NCBI RefSeq assembly: GCF_900155685.1
Contig: NZ_LT732548.1
Location: 2,748,294 to 2,812,293 of the forward strand
Length of the DNA: 64,000 nt
Origin: Paenibacillus bouchesdurhonensis
Lineage (GTDB): Bacteria > Bacillota > Bacilli > Paenibacillales > Paenibacillaceae
Direction of reading: 5' to 3'
Shown here piece after piece: positions 54,036 through 63,457 of the stretch. Position 1 is the stretch's first letter, and every line of letters begins with the position of its first letter. The notes below the pieces were generated by a model. The model made no database searches, was not told the DNA's origin, and worked only from the letters and a program-made list of their open reading frames with translations. The position numbers and the translations under genes are program-made.

Positions 54036-54578
54036 TTAAGCTTTCTGGAAGGTTGGATCATCGTACGGATGGGCGATCCAGCCATTCTCTTCTACGAAGA
54101 GGCGGACAGCTACGACTTTGCGCTCATCGGTTAATGTGAAGAAATGCGCCGTATTCTCCGGTACGGAAATCAAATCCCCTGGTACGAGATTGACATCAAA
54201 ATAACCTGTTTCATCATCGCCTTTAATGATAAACGTTCCGGCTCCAGAAACAATGACGCGGATTTCATCTTCCGTATGCGTATGAACCTGCTCGAATTTG
54301 GCAAGCAGTTCCTCGATATTTGGTGTTGCTTCACTTAATGTAATAACATCCCACGTACGATATCCCCGGCGTGCGACCAAATCTTGAATTTCAGCATCAA
54401 AGGTATTAAGAATTTCACTTTTTTGTTCATCGGACAAAGTGAAATTGTTATGAAGCTCAGCAGGCAGTTTGCCCACGTTCCAATGCTCATAAATTACCTC
54501 GTATTGTCTTAGGAATTCCCGAACATTGTCGTCTCCGGAAATGATTTCGTTCGTGTTTCTTATTCTGATTTCCGCCAT
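54036..54578 (-). CDS. mtnD: Acireductone dioxygenase MtnD
   Basis: A 180-residue cupin that oxidises the acireductone of the methionine salvage pathway. The metal ligands are His-x-His-x3-Glu in VHTHTEDEIRV and a later His in ENTAHFFTL. This layout is the ARD fold, and with iron it yields the keto acid precursor of methionine. It is divergent from metH, so the two ways to make methionine sit side by side. The rest of the mtn pathway is not in the window. Confidence 0.93.
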   Translation of the reverse strand: MAEIRIRNTNEIISGDDNVREFLRQYEVIYEHWNVGKLPAELHNNFTLSDEQKSEILNTFDAEIQDLVARRGYRTWDVITLSEATPNIEELLAKFEQVHTHTEDEIRVIVSGAGTFIIKGDDETGYFDVNLVPGDLISVPENTAHFFTLTDERKVVAVRLFVEENGWIAHPYDDPTFQKA

Positions 54579-54784
54579 GGGATTACCCCGCTTTCATATT
54601 GATATGATTGCATTATATCCGATACCTCCCCGGGTTGTCGACACTTAAATTGATTTGAGGCTTATCAGTCTTATCTCATGCCGTAAAAGGGTTTGCACAA
54701 TCATGTAAATAGGTTGGAGCCCTTTTCTTTAGCGCTTTGTTCTGTTAAACTAAATGTTAATGTTTTGTGGGAGGGATAAAGATC

Positions 54785-57700
54785 ATGAGTAAGCCTAGCT
54801 TAGAGTTCAGAATGAAAGAACGAATATTGATCCTCGATGGTGCCATGGGTACTATGATTCAGCAGGAGGATTTATCGCCAGCGGATTTTGGTGGCGAAGA
54901 GCTGGACGGCTGTAATGAGATGCTCGTGCTCACCCGTCCTGACGTGATCCAGGAGATTCACGAGAAGTACTTGGAAGCCGGAGCAGACTTAATTTCAACG
55001 AATACATTCGGTGCGACATCCGTCGTACTAGCTGAATATGATATACAAGATAAGTCGCGTGAAATCAATCTGGCAGCGGCCCAGTTGGCGATCGCCGCTG
55101 CCGAGAAGTACAGTACGCCCGACCATCCGAGATATGTTGTCGGGGCTTTGGGCCCGACGACCAAGACCTTGTCGGTTACTGGAGGCGTCACCTTTGATGA
55201 ATTGATCGACAGCTATGAGGAGCAGGCGCTTGCATTGGTCGAAGCGGGGGTAGATGTATTGCTGCTTGAGACATCGCAGGATACGCTGAACGTGAAGGCT
55301 GGCAGCATCGGCATTGCCCGTGCATACGAAGCAGCGGGCAAGAAGCTGCCGCTGATGATTTCGGGTACGATCGAGCCGATGGGCACGACGCTCGCGGGAC
55401 AGAACATCGAGGCCTTCTACATCTCGTTGGAGCATTTGAAGCCGATATCCTTCGGTCTGAACTGTGCTACAGGCCCTGAGTTTATGCGGGATCATATTCG
55501 TACTTTATCCGATATGTCCAGCGCAGGGGTAAGCTGCTATCCGAATGCGGGGCTGCCTGATGAGAACGGTAATTACCATGAATCCCCAGAATCGCTGGCG
55601 ATGAAAATGGGTGCTTTTGCCGAACAAGGCTGGCTGAACATTGCCGGAGGCTGCTGCGGAACGACGCCAGAGCATATTGCTGCGCTTGTAGAGACGATGA
55701 GCCAGTATGCCCCGCGTGAGCTCAGCGGCAAGCATCCTGCAGCCGTGTCTGGTGTAGAGACGGTATATCTTGAGGAAGATAATCGTCCGATAATGATCGG
55801 TGAGCGGACAAACATTTCTGGTTCTCGGAAATTTAAACGCCTGATCAAGGAAGAGAAGTTCGATGAAGCATCTGAAATTGCTCGTTCCCAGGTGAAGGGC
55901 GGAGCAATGGTCATCGATATTAACCTTCAGGACACGGATATTGACGAAGCATATGCGGTGAAGAATTTTTATCCGATGGTGACGAAGAAGATCAAAGCAC
56001 CGATTATGATTGATTCCACCTATGATCATATTATTGAGTTGGCGCTCAAATATTCCCAAGGCAAAGCGATAATTAACTCCATTAATCTTGAGGATGGGGA
56101 GTCGAAGTTTGAGCAGATCGTTCCGCTTATTCATCGATACGGTGCTGCGGTCGTCTGCATTCTGATTGATGAACGCGGCCAAGCGGTATCCCGTGAAGCG
56201 AAGATGGAAGTGGCCACACGGGCCTACGAACTGCTTGTTAATAAGTACGGCATGCAGCCGGAAGATATTATTTTTGACCCGAATATGTTCCCGGTTGGCT
56301 CCGGAGATCCTCAGTACATCGGTTCTGCTGTAGAGACGATTGAAGGGATCCGTATGATTAAGGAGAAATACCCGAGAGCCAAGACGATTCTCGGTCTGAG
56401 CAACATTTCCTTCGGTTTGCCTGATGCCGGACGCGAGGTGCTGAACTCTGTCTACTTGTACCACTGTACCAAAGCAGGTCTCGATTATGCGATCGTTAAT
56501 ACGGAGAAGCTTGAGCGATATGCTTCGATTTCGGAAGAAGACCGACGTTTAGCGGAGGAGCTTATTTTTAATACGAATGATCAGACGCTTGCTGCGTTTG
56601 TCGCTGCTTTTCGGGACAAGAAGGTTGAGAAGAAGGTTAAGGCTGATAATTTGACCCTAGAGGAGCGGCTTGCCAGTTATGTCGTGGAAGGCAGCAAGGA
56701 AGGGCTGATTCAGGATCTGGAGGAGGCTCTTAAGAAATACAGCGCCCTTGAGGTCATTAACGGCCCGCTGATGGCGGGTATGGAAGAAGTTGGGCGCCTG
56801 TTCAACAACAATGAGCTGATCGTGGCAGAGGTTCTGCAAAGCGCTGAGGTCATGAAGGCCTCGGTAGCGTTCCTGGAGCCGTTTATGGAGAAGGACGAGT
56901 CCTCGGTCAAAGGTAAAATCCTGCTAGCCACGGTAAAAGGCGATGTTCATGATATCGGGAAGAATCTGGTGGAGATCATTTTGTCCAACAATGGTTACCA
57001 AATCATTAATTTGGGTATAAAAGTACCACCGGAGCGTATTATTGAAGCTTACCGTGAAGAGAAGCCTGACGCAATCGGTTTATCCGGTCTGCTCGTGAAG
57101 TCTGCACAGCAAATGGTATTAACCGCTCAGGACTTGCGCAATGCGGGAATCGAGGTTCCGATTCTCGTGGGGGGAGCTGCGTTAACTCGCAAATTTACGA
57201 AGACCCGGATTCGTCCGGAGTATGATGGCATGGTTATTTATGCCAAGGATGCGATGGACGGGCTGGATTTAGCGAACAAGCTGATGGATCCGGTCAAAAG
57301 AGAAGAGATGCGCGTAGAAATGGATGCCGAGAAAGAGGCGGAGGCCAATGTGGCAGTAGCGGTTAAGGAGCTGCCGAAGCTGACTCGCGTCGAGCGCTCT
57401 AACATATCTACGGATGCGCCCGTATTTAATCCGCCGGATTTGGAGCGGCATATTCTGCGTAACTATCCGATAAGCCATATTATTCCGTATATCAATATGC
57501 AAATGCTGCTGGGACACCATTTAGGACTTCGCGGCTCCGTGGAGCAATTGCTCGCTAAAGAGGATCCAAAGGCATTGCAATTGAAGGAAACCGTCGATCA
57601 AATTCTATACGAAGCAGTCACGGACGGCATTGTTCAAGCCCAGGCGATGTATCAATTTTTCCCGGCGCAATCTTCTGGGAATGAGATCATTATTTATGAT

Positions 57701-58225
57701 CCGGAGGATCATTCCAAGGTGCTGAAGACGTTTGATTTCCCGCGTCAACGCGTCGAGCCGTTCCTCTGCCTGTCGGACTTCTTGAAATCCGTCGATAGCG
57801 GCATTATGGATTATGTCGGTTTCCTCGTGGTGAGTGCTGGTCAGGGAATACGCGACCGCTCTGAGAAGCTGAAGGAGCAGGGCGATTATCTTCGCTTTCA
57901 TGCTCTGCAATCAGTAGCTTTGGAGGTCGCGGAAGGCCTTGCAGAACGGGTTCATCACATGATGCGCGATACCTGGGGCTTCCCTGATCCGCAAGATATG
58001 ACGATGAAGCAGCGTTTAGGCGCACGTTATCAGGGAATTCGCGTATCCTTCGGTTATCCGGCTTGTCCTGATTTGGAATACCAAGGGCCGCTGTTTGATT
58101 TGTTGAAGCCAGAGGATATTGGCGTCGAACTGACGGAAGGCTTTATGATGGAGCCGGAAGCTTCGGTATCCGCCATGGTATTTGCACATCCACAGGCGCA
58201 ATATTTCAATGTAGAAAAAGCCTAA
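54785..58225 (+). CDS. metH: Cobalamin-dependent methionine synthase MetH
   Basis: A 1,146-residue enzyme that transfers a methyl group from methyltetrahydrofolate to homocysteine through cobalamin. The N-terminal homocysteine domain opens ILDGAMGTMIQQEDLSPADF and holds zinc cysteines in FGLNCATG and AGGCCGTTP. The pterin domain follows (INLEDGE). The cobalamin domain has VKGDVHDIGKNLV, whose His coordinates the metal, and the C-terminal SAM-binding activation domain includes RVHHMMRDTWGF. GGGAGGG lies about ten bases before the ATG at 54785. A weak hairpin with a T tail lies at 54685-54730. I see no SAM or B12 riboswitch in the leader. Confidence 0.96.
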   Translation: MSKPSLEFRMKERILILDGAMGTMIQQEDLSPADFGGEELDGCNEMLVLTRPDVIQEIHEKYLEAGADLISTNTFGATSVVLAEYDIQDKSREINLAAAQLAIAAAEKYSTPDHPRYVVGALGPTTKTLSVTGGVTFDELIDSYEEQALALVEAGVDVLLLETSQDTLNVKAGSIGIARAYEAAGKKLPLMISGTIEPMGTTLAGQNIEAFYISLEHLKPISFGLNCATGPEFMRDHIRTLSDMSSAGVSCYPNAGLPDENGNYHESPESLAMKMGAFAEQGWLNIAGGCCGTTPEHIAALVETMSQYAPRELSGKHPAAVSGVETVYLEEDNRPIMIGERTNISGSRKFKRLIKEEKFDEASEIARSQVKGGAMVIDINLQDTDIDEAYAVKNFYPMVTKKIKAPIMIDSTYDHIIELALKYSQGKAIINSINLEDGESKFEQIVPLIHRYGAAVVCILIDERGQAVSREAKMEVATRAYELLVNKYGMQPEDIIFDPNMFPVGSGDPQYIGSAVETIEGIRMIKEKYPRAKTILGLSNISFGLPDAGREVLNSVYLYHCTKAGLDYAIVNTEKLERYASISEEDRRLAEELIFNTNDQTLAAFVAAFRDKKVEKKVKADNLTLEERLASYVVEGSKEGLIQDLEEALKKYSALEVINGPLMAGMEEVGRLFNNNELIVAEVLQSAEVMKASVAFLEPFMEKDESSVKGKILLATVKGDVHDIGKNLVEIILSNNGYQIINLGIKVPPERIIEAYREEKPDAIGLSGLLVKSAQQMVLTAQDLRNAGIEVPILVGGAALTRKFTKTRIRPEYDGMVIYAKDAMDGLDLANKLMDPVKREEMRVEMDAEKEAEANVAVAVKELPKLTRVERSNISTDAPVFNPPDLERHILRNYPISHIIPYINMQMLLGHHLGLRGSVEQLLAKEDPKALQLKETVDQILYEAVTDGIVQAQAMYQFFPAQSSGNEIIIYDPEDHSKVLKTFDFPRQRVEPFLCLSDFLKSVDSGIMDYVGFLVVSAGQGIRDRSEKLKEQGDYLRFHALQSVALEVAEGLAERVHHMMRDTWGFPDPQDMTMKQRLGARYQGIRVSFGYPACPDLEYQGPLFDLLKPEDIGVELTEGFMMEPEASVSAMVFAHPQAQYFNVEKA

Positions 58226-58238
58226 CGATAAATTAACG

Positions 58239-58264
58239 AAACCCTCCGTTATCGGAGGGTTTTG
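58239..58264 (+). terminator. Terminator after metH
   Basis: A 10-bp stem AAACCCTCCG / CGGAGGGTTT with a TTAT loop and TTTTG. It lies directly before the rnz ribosome site. Confidence 0.88.
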
Positions 58265-58291
58265 ACCATATGGACGGAAGGAGAGAGAAGA

Positions 58292-59227
58292 ATGGAGCTA
58301 TATTTCATGGGGACTAATGCAGGCGTTCCTTCGTTAGAGCGTAATGTCACTTCACTTGCGCTCCGCATGCTTGATGAACGTCGGACGTTCTGGTTGTTCG
58401 ATTGCGGAGAAGGAACCCAGCATCAGATTCTTCGTTCTCCTCTCAAGCTTAGCAAGTTGGAGAAAATTTTTATTACACATTTGCACGGAGATCACTTGTT
58501 CGGCCTGCCGGGGCTAATATCGAGCCGCGCCTATCAAGGCGGGGAGGATCCGCTGACGATATATGGTCCGGTGGGATTGAAGCAGTATATTCGTACCTGT
58601 TTGGAGCTCAGCGAATCGCATATCAGCTATAGCTTGGATATTGTGGAGCACGACGGCGGGCTTCTCTTTGAGGATGACACCTTCCGGGTAGAAGCTTCAC
58701 TGCTGGAGCATCGGGTGACCAGCTATGGTTATCGGGTGACCGAGAAGGATTTGCCGGGCAAGCTTAATACAGGCATATTAGAGAGCTATGGCATTCGTCC
58801 AGGCCCGCTCTATGGTAAATTAAAGCGGGGGGAGAGTGTGGTAGCGCCGGACGGACGTATACTACACGCATCTGCGGTACAAGGCAAGCCTAAGAAAGGC
58901 AGAGTCGTGACGATTCTCGGGGATACTCGGCCATGCGAATCCGTGCATTCATTAGCTAGAAATGCTGATGTGCTCGTGCATGAATCAACGTTTCTTCATA
59001 AGCTGAAGGATACGGCGCATACTTATTATCACAGTACGGCACGCCAAGCGGCAGAGGCTGCACGGGAAGCGGGAGCGAAGCAGCTATTCCTCACTCATCT
59101 CAGCTCACGTTATAAATATGAGGAGCAGTTGATGCAGCTAGAGCAGGAAGCGCAGGCTATTTTTCCGAATTCCACAATAGCGCGCGAGCATGTCTTGTAC
59201 GATGTGGAACGGGCAGCTCAACCATAA
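58292..59227 (+). CDS. rnz: Ribonuclease Z (tRNA 3'-end endonuclease)
   Basis: A 311-residue metallo-beta-lactamase-fold nuclease that trims tRNA 3' ends. The zinc motif is ITHLHGDHLFG near residue 60, and later ligands lie in the segments around ILGDTRPC and FLTHLSSRY. The extended arm used to grip tRNA is present between the two halves (PGLISSRAYQGG onward). The ATG at 58292 has AGGAGAG upstream; the longer frame is rejected because it begins inside the terminator tail. Confidence 0.95.
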   Translation: MELYFMGTNAGVPSLERNVTSLALRMLDERRTFWLFDCGEGTQHQILRSPLKLSKLEKIFITHLHGDHLFGLPGLISSRAYQGGEDPLTIYGPVGLKQYIRTCLELSESHISYSLDIVEHDGGLLFEDDTFRVEASLLEHRVTSYGYRVTEKDLPGKLNTGILESYGIRPGPLYGKLKRGESVVAPDGRILHASAVQGKPKKGRVVTILGDTRPCESVHSLARNADVLVHESTFLHKLKDTAHTYYHSTARQAAEAAREAGAKQLFLTHLSSRYKYEEQLMQLEQEAQAIFPNSTIAREHVLYDVERAAQP

Positions 59228-59428
59228 TATTTTCCGGGAAAGCGCAGGAAATGACAGGCCGCTTCAAAGTTTGATAAGGGCTAAGCGTGGAAACTTATCC
59301 TGCTTCGATGCCTTTCGACTTGATGCGGCTCTAATTTGCTTGTTGGTGTTTAAGAAGGGGTGAAATTTGCCTCTGCTTTGTTTTTCTATGTAGAATATAA
59401 GAAGCAATCGTTTATGGAGGTACAGACA

Positions 59429-60505
59429 ATGAGGAAAATTCCTTTTGTTTTGCATGGTTTTGGTACAATCGCTAAGACGCATATCGTTGCACTACGGACG
59501 CTGCCTGTGATTAAGAGGCTTCCATTTGTGCCTGTACTGGATACGCTGGTGACTCGACGTCCTGATTTACATAAAGAACAGGCCTCTGCAATGGGCTTTG
59601 AACACATAACAGACAGTCTTGAGGAGGCCGTTAACCGGGAATCGGTGGTGGCGGTGAGTGTATGCACTCCTAACGCGCTTCATCCCGACAGCATTCGCAC
59701 GGCTGGGGAAGCGGGCAAGGCGCTTTACTGCGAGAAGCCAATTGCCGATAACTATAGTGAATCTGTACAGGCTGCGGCTGGATTCCCTAAACAATTAACC
59801 GCACAGGTTGCGTTGATGTTCCGCTATCATCCTGCAGTACAGCGAACGACGGAACTGCTTCGTCAGGAGAGCATCGGCCAAATCCTGCAGTGTAAAATAT
59901 CTTATCTTCGCTCCGGTTATCTGGATCAGGAGCGACCCTTCAGTTGGAGGGTCAGCAGCGAATTATCCGGGGGCGGGGCCATCACGGATATCGGGGTGCA
60001 TGCGCTTGATCTCATCTGTCATTGGTTCGGAGACTTATCCCATATTGATGGCACTACCGAGACATTTGTAAATGAACGCAAGGTAGAGCCAGGAAGTGAA
60101 CGCAAAGTGGCGATAAAGGTCGATGATTGGGCAGCTATAAATTATGAGACGGTTACAGGTGTTCGTGGTATGGTGGAAGTATCACGCATAGCATGGGGAA
60201 GTGATGCTTTTTCCGTTCAGATTGTCGGAACTCGGGGAAGCATTATTATGGATCTGGAAAAGGACACCTATCCACAGGTACAACTGCTTCGAGGTGCTTT
60301 GAGCCACTTCCCGGAGCCTGCTGGCCTGAAGCTGCTCCCTGACGCCAAGGCAACGATGGGCGTATTTGTAGACTCTCATTTTGCTGCACTGCATCACTTC
60401 ATGCATAGAATCGTTGGCAACGATGAATTTCAAGGACTCGCGCCTACACTTGGCGATGCATTGCGGGTGGAGAAATACGTCGATCAAGTTCGGAAGAAGG
60501 AGTGA
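59429..60505 (+). CDS. Gfo/Idh/MocA-family oxidoreductase
   Basis: A 358-residue NAD(P)-dependent dehydrogenase. The N-terminal Rossmann loop is HGFGTIAKTH and the family EKP motif is CEKPIAD. The C-terminal substrate domain has SGGGAITDIGVHALDLICHW, with the probable catalytic His. Members oxidise sugars or inositols; substrate is unknown. GGAGGT precedes the ATG at 59429. Its stop lies just before the following HAD gene. Confidence 0.9.
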   Translation: MRKIPFVLHGFGTIAKTHIVALRTLPVIKRLPFVPVLDTLVTRRPDLHKEQASAMGFEHITDSLEEAVNRESVVAVSVCTPNALHPDSIRTAGEAGKALYCEKPIADNYSESVQAAAGFPKQLTAQVALMFRYHPAVQRTTELLRQESIGQILQCKISYLRSGYLDQERPFSWRVSSELSGGGAITDIGVHALDLICHWFGDLSHIDGTTETFVNERKVEPGSERKVAIKVDDWAAINYETVTGVRGMVEVSRIAWGSDAFSVQIVGTRGSIIMDLEKDTYPQVQLLRGALSHFPEPAGLKLLPDAKATMGVFVDSHFAALHHFMHRIVGNDEFQGLAPTLGDALRVEKYVDQVRKKE

Positions 60506-60510
60506 AATCA

Positions 60511-61317
60511 TTGACTAGATGGAGTGCTTATTTGATTGATCTGGATGGCACTATGTATCATGGCAGCCGCATGATGCCTGGGGCTGATGATTTGATTAAT
60601 GCAATGAAATATAATCATATACCGTACTTATTCGTAACCAATAACTCTTCGAGAACGCCCAGTGACGTGGCAGAGCATTTACGGCAGATGGGAATCCCTG
60701 CAGAAGCGGAAGATGTCTGCACCTCCGCTGTTGCTGCCGCAGAGTATATCGCAAGTATGCAGCCAGGCGCCAAAGTGGCGCCGATCGGTGAATATGGCTT
60801 AATTGAGGCGCTCAAGCAGGCTGGGTTAACGATCGAAACGGAGAATCCCGAATATGTGGTGCAGGGTATTGACCGTTCGTTCTCCTATGATAAGCTGGCG
60901 CAGGCCGCGAAGTGGATCGCAAACGGTGCCCGATATATTTTGACGAATCCGGATTTGCAGTTGCCTGGACAGGAAGGGATTATGCCTGGAGCTGGTACGA
61001 TCTCTGCTGCAATTGTGGCGGCTTCAAGCGTAGAACCGGTGATTGTCGGCAAGCCCTCGGGTATTTTGATGAAGCATGCGATGGAGCGTTTGGGTGTACA
61101 ACCTGATGAGACTGCGGTAATTGGTGATAATATGCTTACGGACATCTCGGCGGGCGCCCATGCGGGCTGCGGAACGATTTTGACATTGACTGGGGTAACG
61201 AATCGCACTAACCTCCCGGGACTCATAGAGAAGACAGGTGTTACTCCGGATACTATTTGTGAAAATATAACCGATGTCCAATCCTTGATTGTGAACTCGC
61301 TGGAATCAGCCACCTAG
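60511..61317 (+). CDS. NagD-type HAD hydrolase (subfamily IIA)
   Basis: A 268-residue phosphatase. Motif I is IDLDGTMYHG, motif II LFVTNNSSRTP, and motif III/IV GKPSGILMKHAME with VIGDNMLTDI. This is the AraL/NagD/p-nitrophenyl-phosphatase type with a C2 cap. I chose the TTG at 60511, nine bases after AAGGAG; the GTG at 60502 is directly adjacent to that site and too close. It may be co-transcribed with the oxidoreductase. Confidence 0.88.
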   Translation: MTRWSAYLIDLDGTMYHGSRMMPGADDLINAMKYNHIPYLFVTNNSSRTPSDVAEHLRQMGIPAEAEDVCTSAVAAAEYIASMQPGAKVAPIGEYGLIEALKQAGLTIETENPEYVVQGIDRSFSYDKLAQAAKWIANGARYILTNPDLQLPGQEGIMPGAGTISAAIVAASSVEPVIVGKPSGILMKHAMERLGVQPDETAVIGDNMLTDISAGAHAGCGTILTLTGVTNRTNLPGLIEKTGVTPDTICENITDVQSLIVNSLESAT

Positions 61318-61348
61318 GCCTAATGAGATAGAGAAGGGAAAGATGATG

Positions 61349-62167
61349 ATGCCGGAACTGCCGGAAATGGATAATTATCGAATTCAATTATCCAAATATG
61401 TGTTGGATTTGCCAATAACGAATATTGTGATTAATCGGGAGAAGTCAGTCAACGTGGAGCCTGATGCTTTTATAAATGCTTTGCTGAACAGACAGATTAT
61501 TTTTATAGAGCGTCGTGGCAAACATTTACTGTTCCATTTGGATAATGGGCGAAGACTTGTGCTGCATTTAATGCTTGGGGGACTTTTATACCTAGGTTCA
61601 TTGGAAGATCGACCTGACCGAAATACGCAAATTGAAATTTCTTTTGCGAACGGTATGGTGCTATATTTTATCGGGCTGAGACTAGGTTACTTGCATTTGC
61701 GCACGGCGAAGGAAGCGGAGGAATTGATGTCCGATTTAGGGCCAGAACTGTTTGACCGTAAAATGAATGAAGAGAAGTTCAAGGCCATTTTCAGAAAGCG
61801 CCGGGGCAGTCTGAAGACAGCACTGATTAATCAGGAGATCGTTGCCGGGATTGGTAACTGCTATGCGGATGAAATTGCGTTTGCTGCAGGGCTGCGTCCC
61901 TCCGCTAAGTTGCAGAATTTGACCGAGGATGATCTGTCGGGGTTGTATCAGGCAACCCGGGATGTCTTGATCCATGCCACCGAAGCAGGAGGCTACATGG
62001 AACATCCATTGACGAAGGATGATCCGTTGACGGGCGGCTTTAATGAACTGTGCCAGGTGTATGATCGGGAAGGGGAGAAATGCAACCGCTGCGGGGACGA
62101 TATTGTGAAGACCGAGATTGCTGGTAAAAAGGTCTTCTATAGTCCAGGCTGCCAGCATGAGCGTTAA
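61349..62167 (+). CDS. Fpg/Nei-family DNA glycosylase with an altered zinc finger
   Basis: A 272-residue glycosylase/AP lyase. The N-terminal PELPEM places the catalytic proline directly after the initiator Met, so the third of three adjacent ATG codons (61349) is the start. The helix-two-turn-helix has GIGNCYADEIAF. The C-terminal zinc finger is C-x2-C-x16-S-x2-C: CNRCGDD, then YSPGCQHER, with Ser (AGT) where the third Cys is expected. The enzyme should act on oxidised bases, but zinc binding may be weakened. Overlaps the next gene by 11 bp. Confidence 0.88.
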   Translation: MPELPEMDNYRIQLSKYVLDLPITNIVINREKSVNVEPDAFINALLNRQIIFIERRGKHLLFHLDNGRRLVLHLMLGGLLYLGSLEDRPDRNTQIEISFANGMVLYFIGLRLGYLHLRTAKEAEELMSDLGPELFDRKMNEEKFKAIFRKRRGSLKTALINQEIVAGIGNCYADEIAFAAGLRPSAKLQNLTEDDLSGLYQATRDVLIHATEAGGYMEHPLTKDDPLTGGFNELCQVYDREGEKCNRCGDDIVKTEIAGKKVFYSPGCQHER

Positions 62168-63014
62168 TCAGCCAGCAGTAGGCGGACATCTTAGTATCCG
62201 GGGTGGATATGCTGCGGCTGCGCTAATTGCTATCTCTTCTGGCGCAAGTGCATTCCAGTATTTTCCCAAGAACCCAAGGAGCTTAACGGTCAAGGATTTT
62301 GATCGTCAAGACGCGGAACGCTGCCGGGTGCTTTGCGAGAAACATGGGATTGTAACTGTAGCTCATACCCCTTATCCCAGTAATTTAGCGGTGGATATGG
62401 ATACAGCGCGCGAGCAGTTTGAAAGAACCGTAAACTCTCTGCGAAATGATCTAGAAATTGCAGAAGCCTGCGGATCTATGGGGATAATTGTTCATTTTGG
62501 CACATATAAGGCTGGAAGCCCCTTACAAGGCTATCAAAATATTATACAATGTATTAATCATGTGCTCTATGGCTGGAAAGGCAGAGCTAAACTAATTATC
62601 GAGAACCAGGCTGGTGACCATGGTGAGATGGGAATGACTCTGGAGGAGCTCGTTCAGATTCGAAAGTTATGCCATTCACCCGAAAGTATAGGCTTCTGTC
62701 TCGACACATGTCATGCCTTTGCCTCTGGAATGTGGGTAGGTGAGGATGACGATGTTTTTGTCGGCAAAGCAACGGAATTGGATTTTTGGAATGGATTAGC
62801 TGTGATTCATCTGAATGACTCGAAATATCCGGCTTATTCCCGTAAAGATCGTCATGCTCGCATAGGTGAGGGTTACATTGGAGAGGGTGGCTTCCGCAAG
62901 CTGCTCCAACTGGAACAGGCACAAGGAATACCATGCATTTTTGAGAGTGAGAAAGGCGAAGATGGAACCTATAGAGAAGATATGGAACGGGTGAGGCGGT
63001 GGGTGAAAGCCTAG
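62157..63014 (+). CDS. nfo: Endonuclease IV (deoxyribonuclease IV)
   Basis: A 285-residue AP endonuclease with a TIM barrel and three zinc ions. Ligand segments are GGHLSIRGG, GIIVHFGT, IIENQAG, CLDTCHAF, VIHLNDSK, DRHARIGEG and IFESEKGED. It cuts abasic sites and 3' blocking groups. The ATG lies inside the end of the glycosylase gene, so the pair is translationally coupled and joins two steps of base excision repair. Confidence 0.92.
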   Translation: MSVNQPAVGGHLSIRGGYAAAALIAISSGASAFQYFPKNPRSLTVKDFDRQDAERCRVLCEKHGIVTVAHTPYPSNLAVDMDTAREQFERTVNSLRNDLEIAEACGSMGIIVHFGTYKAGSPLQGYQNIIQCINHVLYGWKGRAKLIIENQAGDHGEMGMTLEELVQIRKLCHSPESIGFCLDTCHAFASGMWVGEDDDVFVGKATELDFWNGLAVIHLNDSKYPAYSRKDRHARIGEGYIGEGGFRKLLQLEQAQGIPCIFESEKGEDGTYREDMERVRRWVKA

Positions 63015-63046
63015 TGCTGGAATTCCGCGGGAAAGGACGAAGAGCA

Positions 63047-63400
63047 TTGATTCATGTATATATGGATGATTTACGGCGCTGTCCCTTAGGATTTACGTTA
63101 GTTAGGACCGTCGATGAATGTATAGAACTTCTGCGAATTTCCGAAGTCGACATCCTGTCACTAGATTACGATATGGGTCCAGGAGAGAAGACCGGGGCGG
63201 AAGTTGCCTCAGCGATCGCGAGGGAAGGATTATATCCTAGGGAGATTTTCTTGCATACCTCGAGTATAGCGGGAAAGAAAAGCATGTACGAAATATTGTA
63301 TCAGAACAAGCCAGAGTGCGTAATTCTGCATAACGGACCGATTCCATTTGACCGCCTGGATGAAATTGAGAGTTTGACCAGAAGAAGCACCCGCAAATAG
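63047..63400 (+). CDS. Receiver-like protein of the cyclic-phosphate-processing type
   Basis: A 117-residue stand-alone domain with a receiver-like fold. It starts IHVYMDDLRRCPLGFTLV and has LSLDYDMGPG and LHTSSIAGKKSM. In this family a DD pair and a central Asp sit where a CheY-like domain would be phosphorylated, but the proposed role is on cyclic phosphates, not signalling. I chose the TTG at 63047, nine bases after AAAGGA. It is likely co-transcribed with nfo. Confidence 0.7.
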   Translation: MIHVYMDDLRRCPLGFTLVRTVDECIELLRISEVDILSLDYDMGPGEKTGAEVASAIAREGLYPREIFLHTSSIAGKKSMYEILYQNKPECVILHNGPIPFDRLDEIESLTRRSTRK

Positions 63401-63457
63401 ATCCGATAAAATTGAGCCGCATGTTGATACGGCAATTACTTCTGGGGGTTTTACAAG

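Noticed and set aside
54579-54784. SAM or cobalamin riboswitch before metH
   Set aside because: The leader shows only a weak A/G-rich hairpin ending in T residues. I see no SAM-box core or B12-box sequence that I could support.
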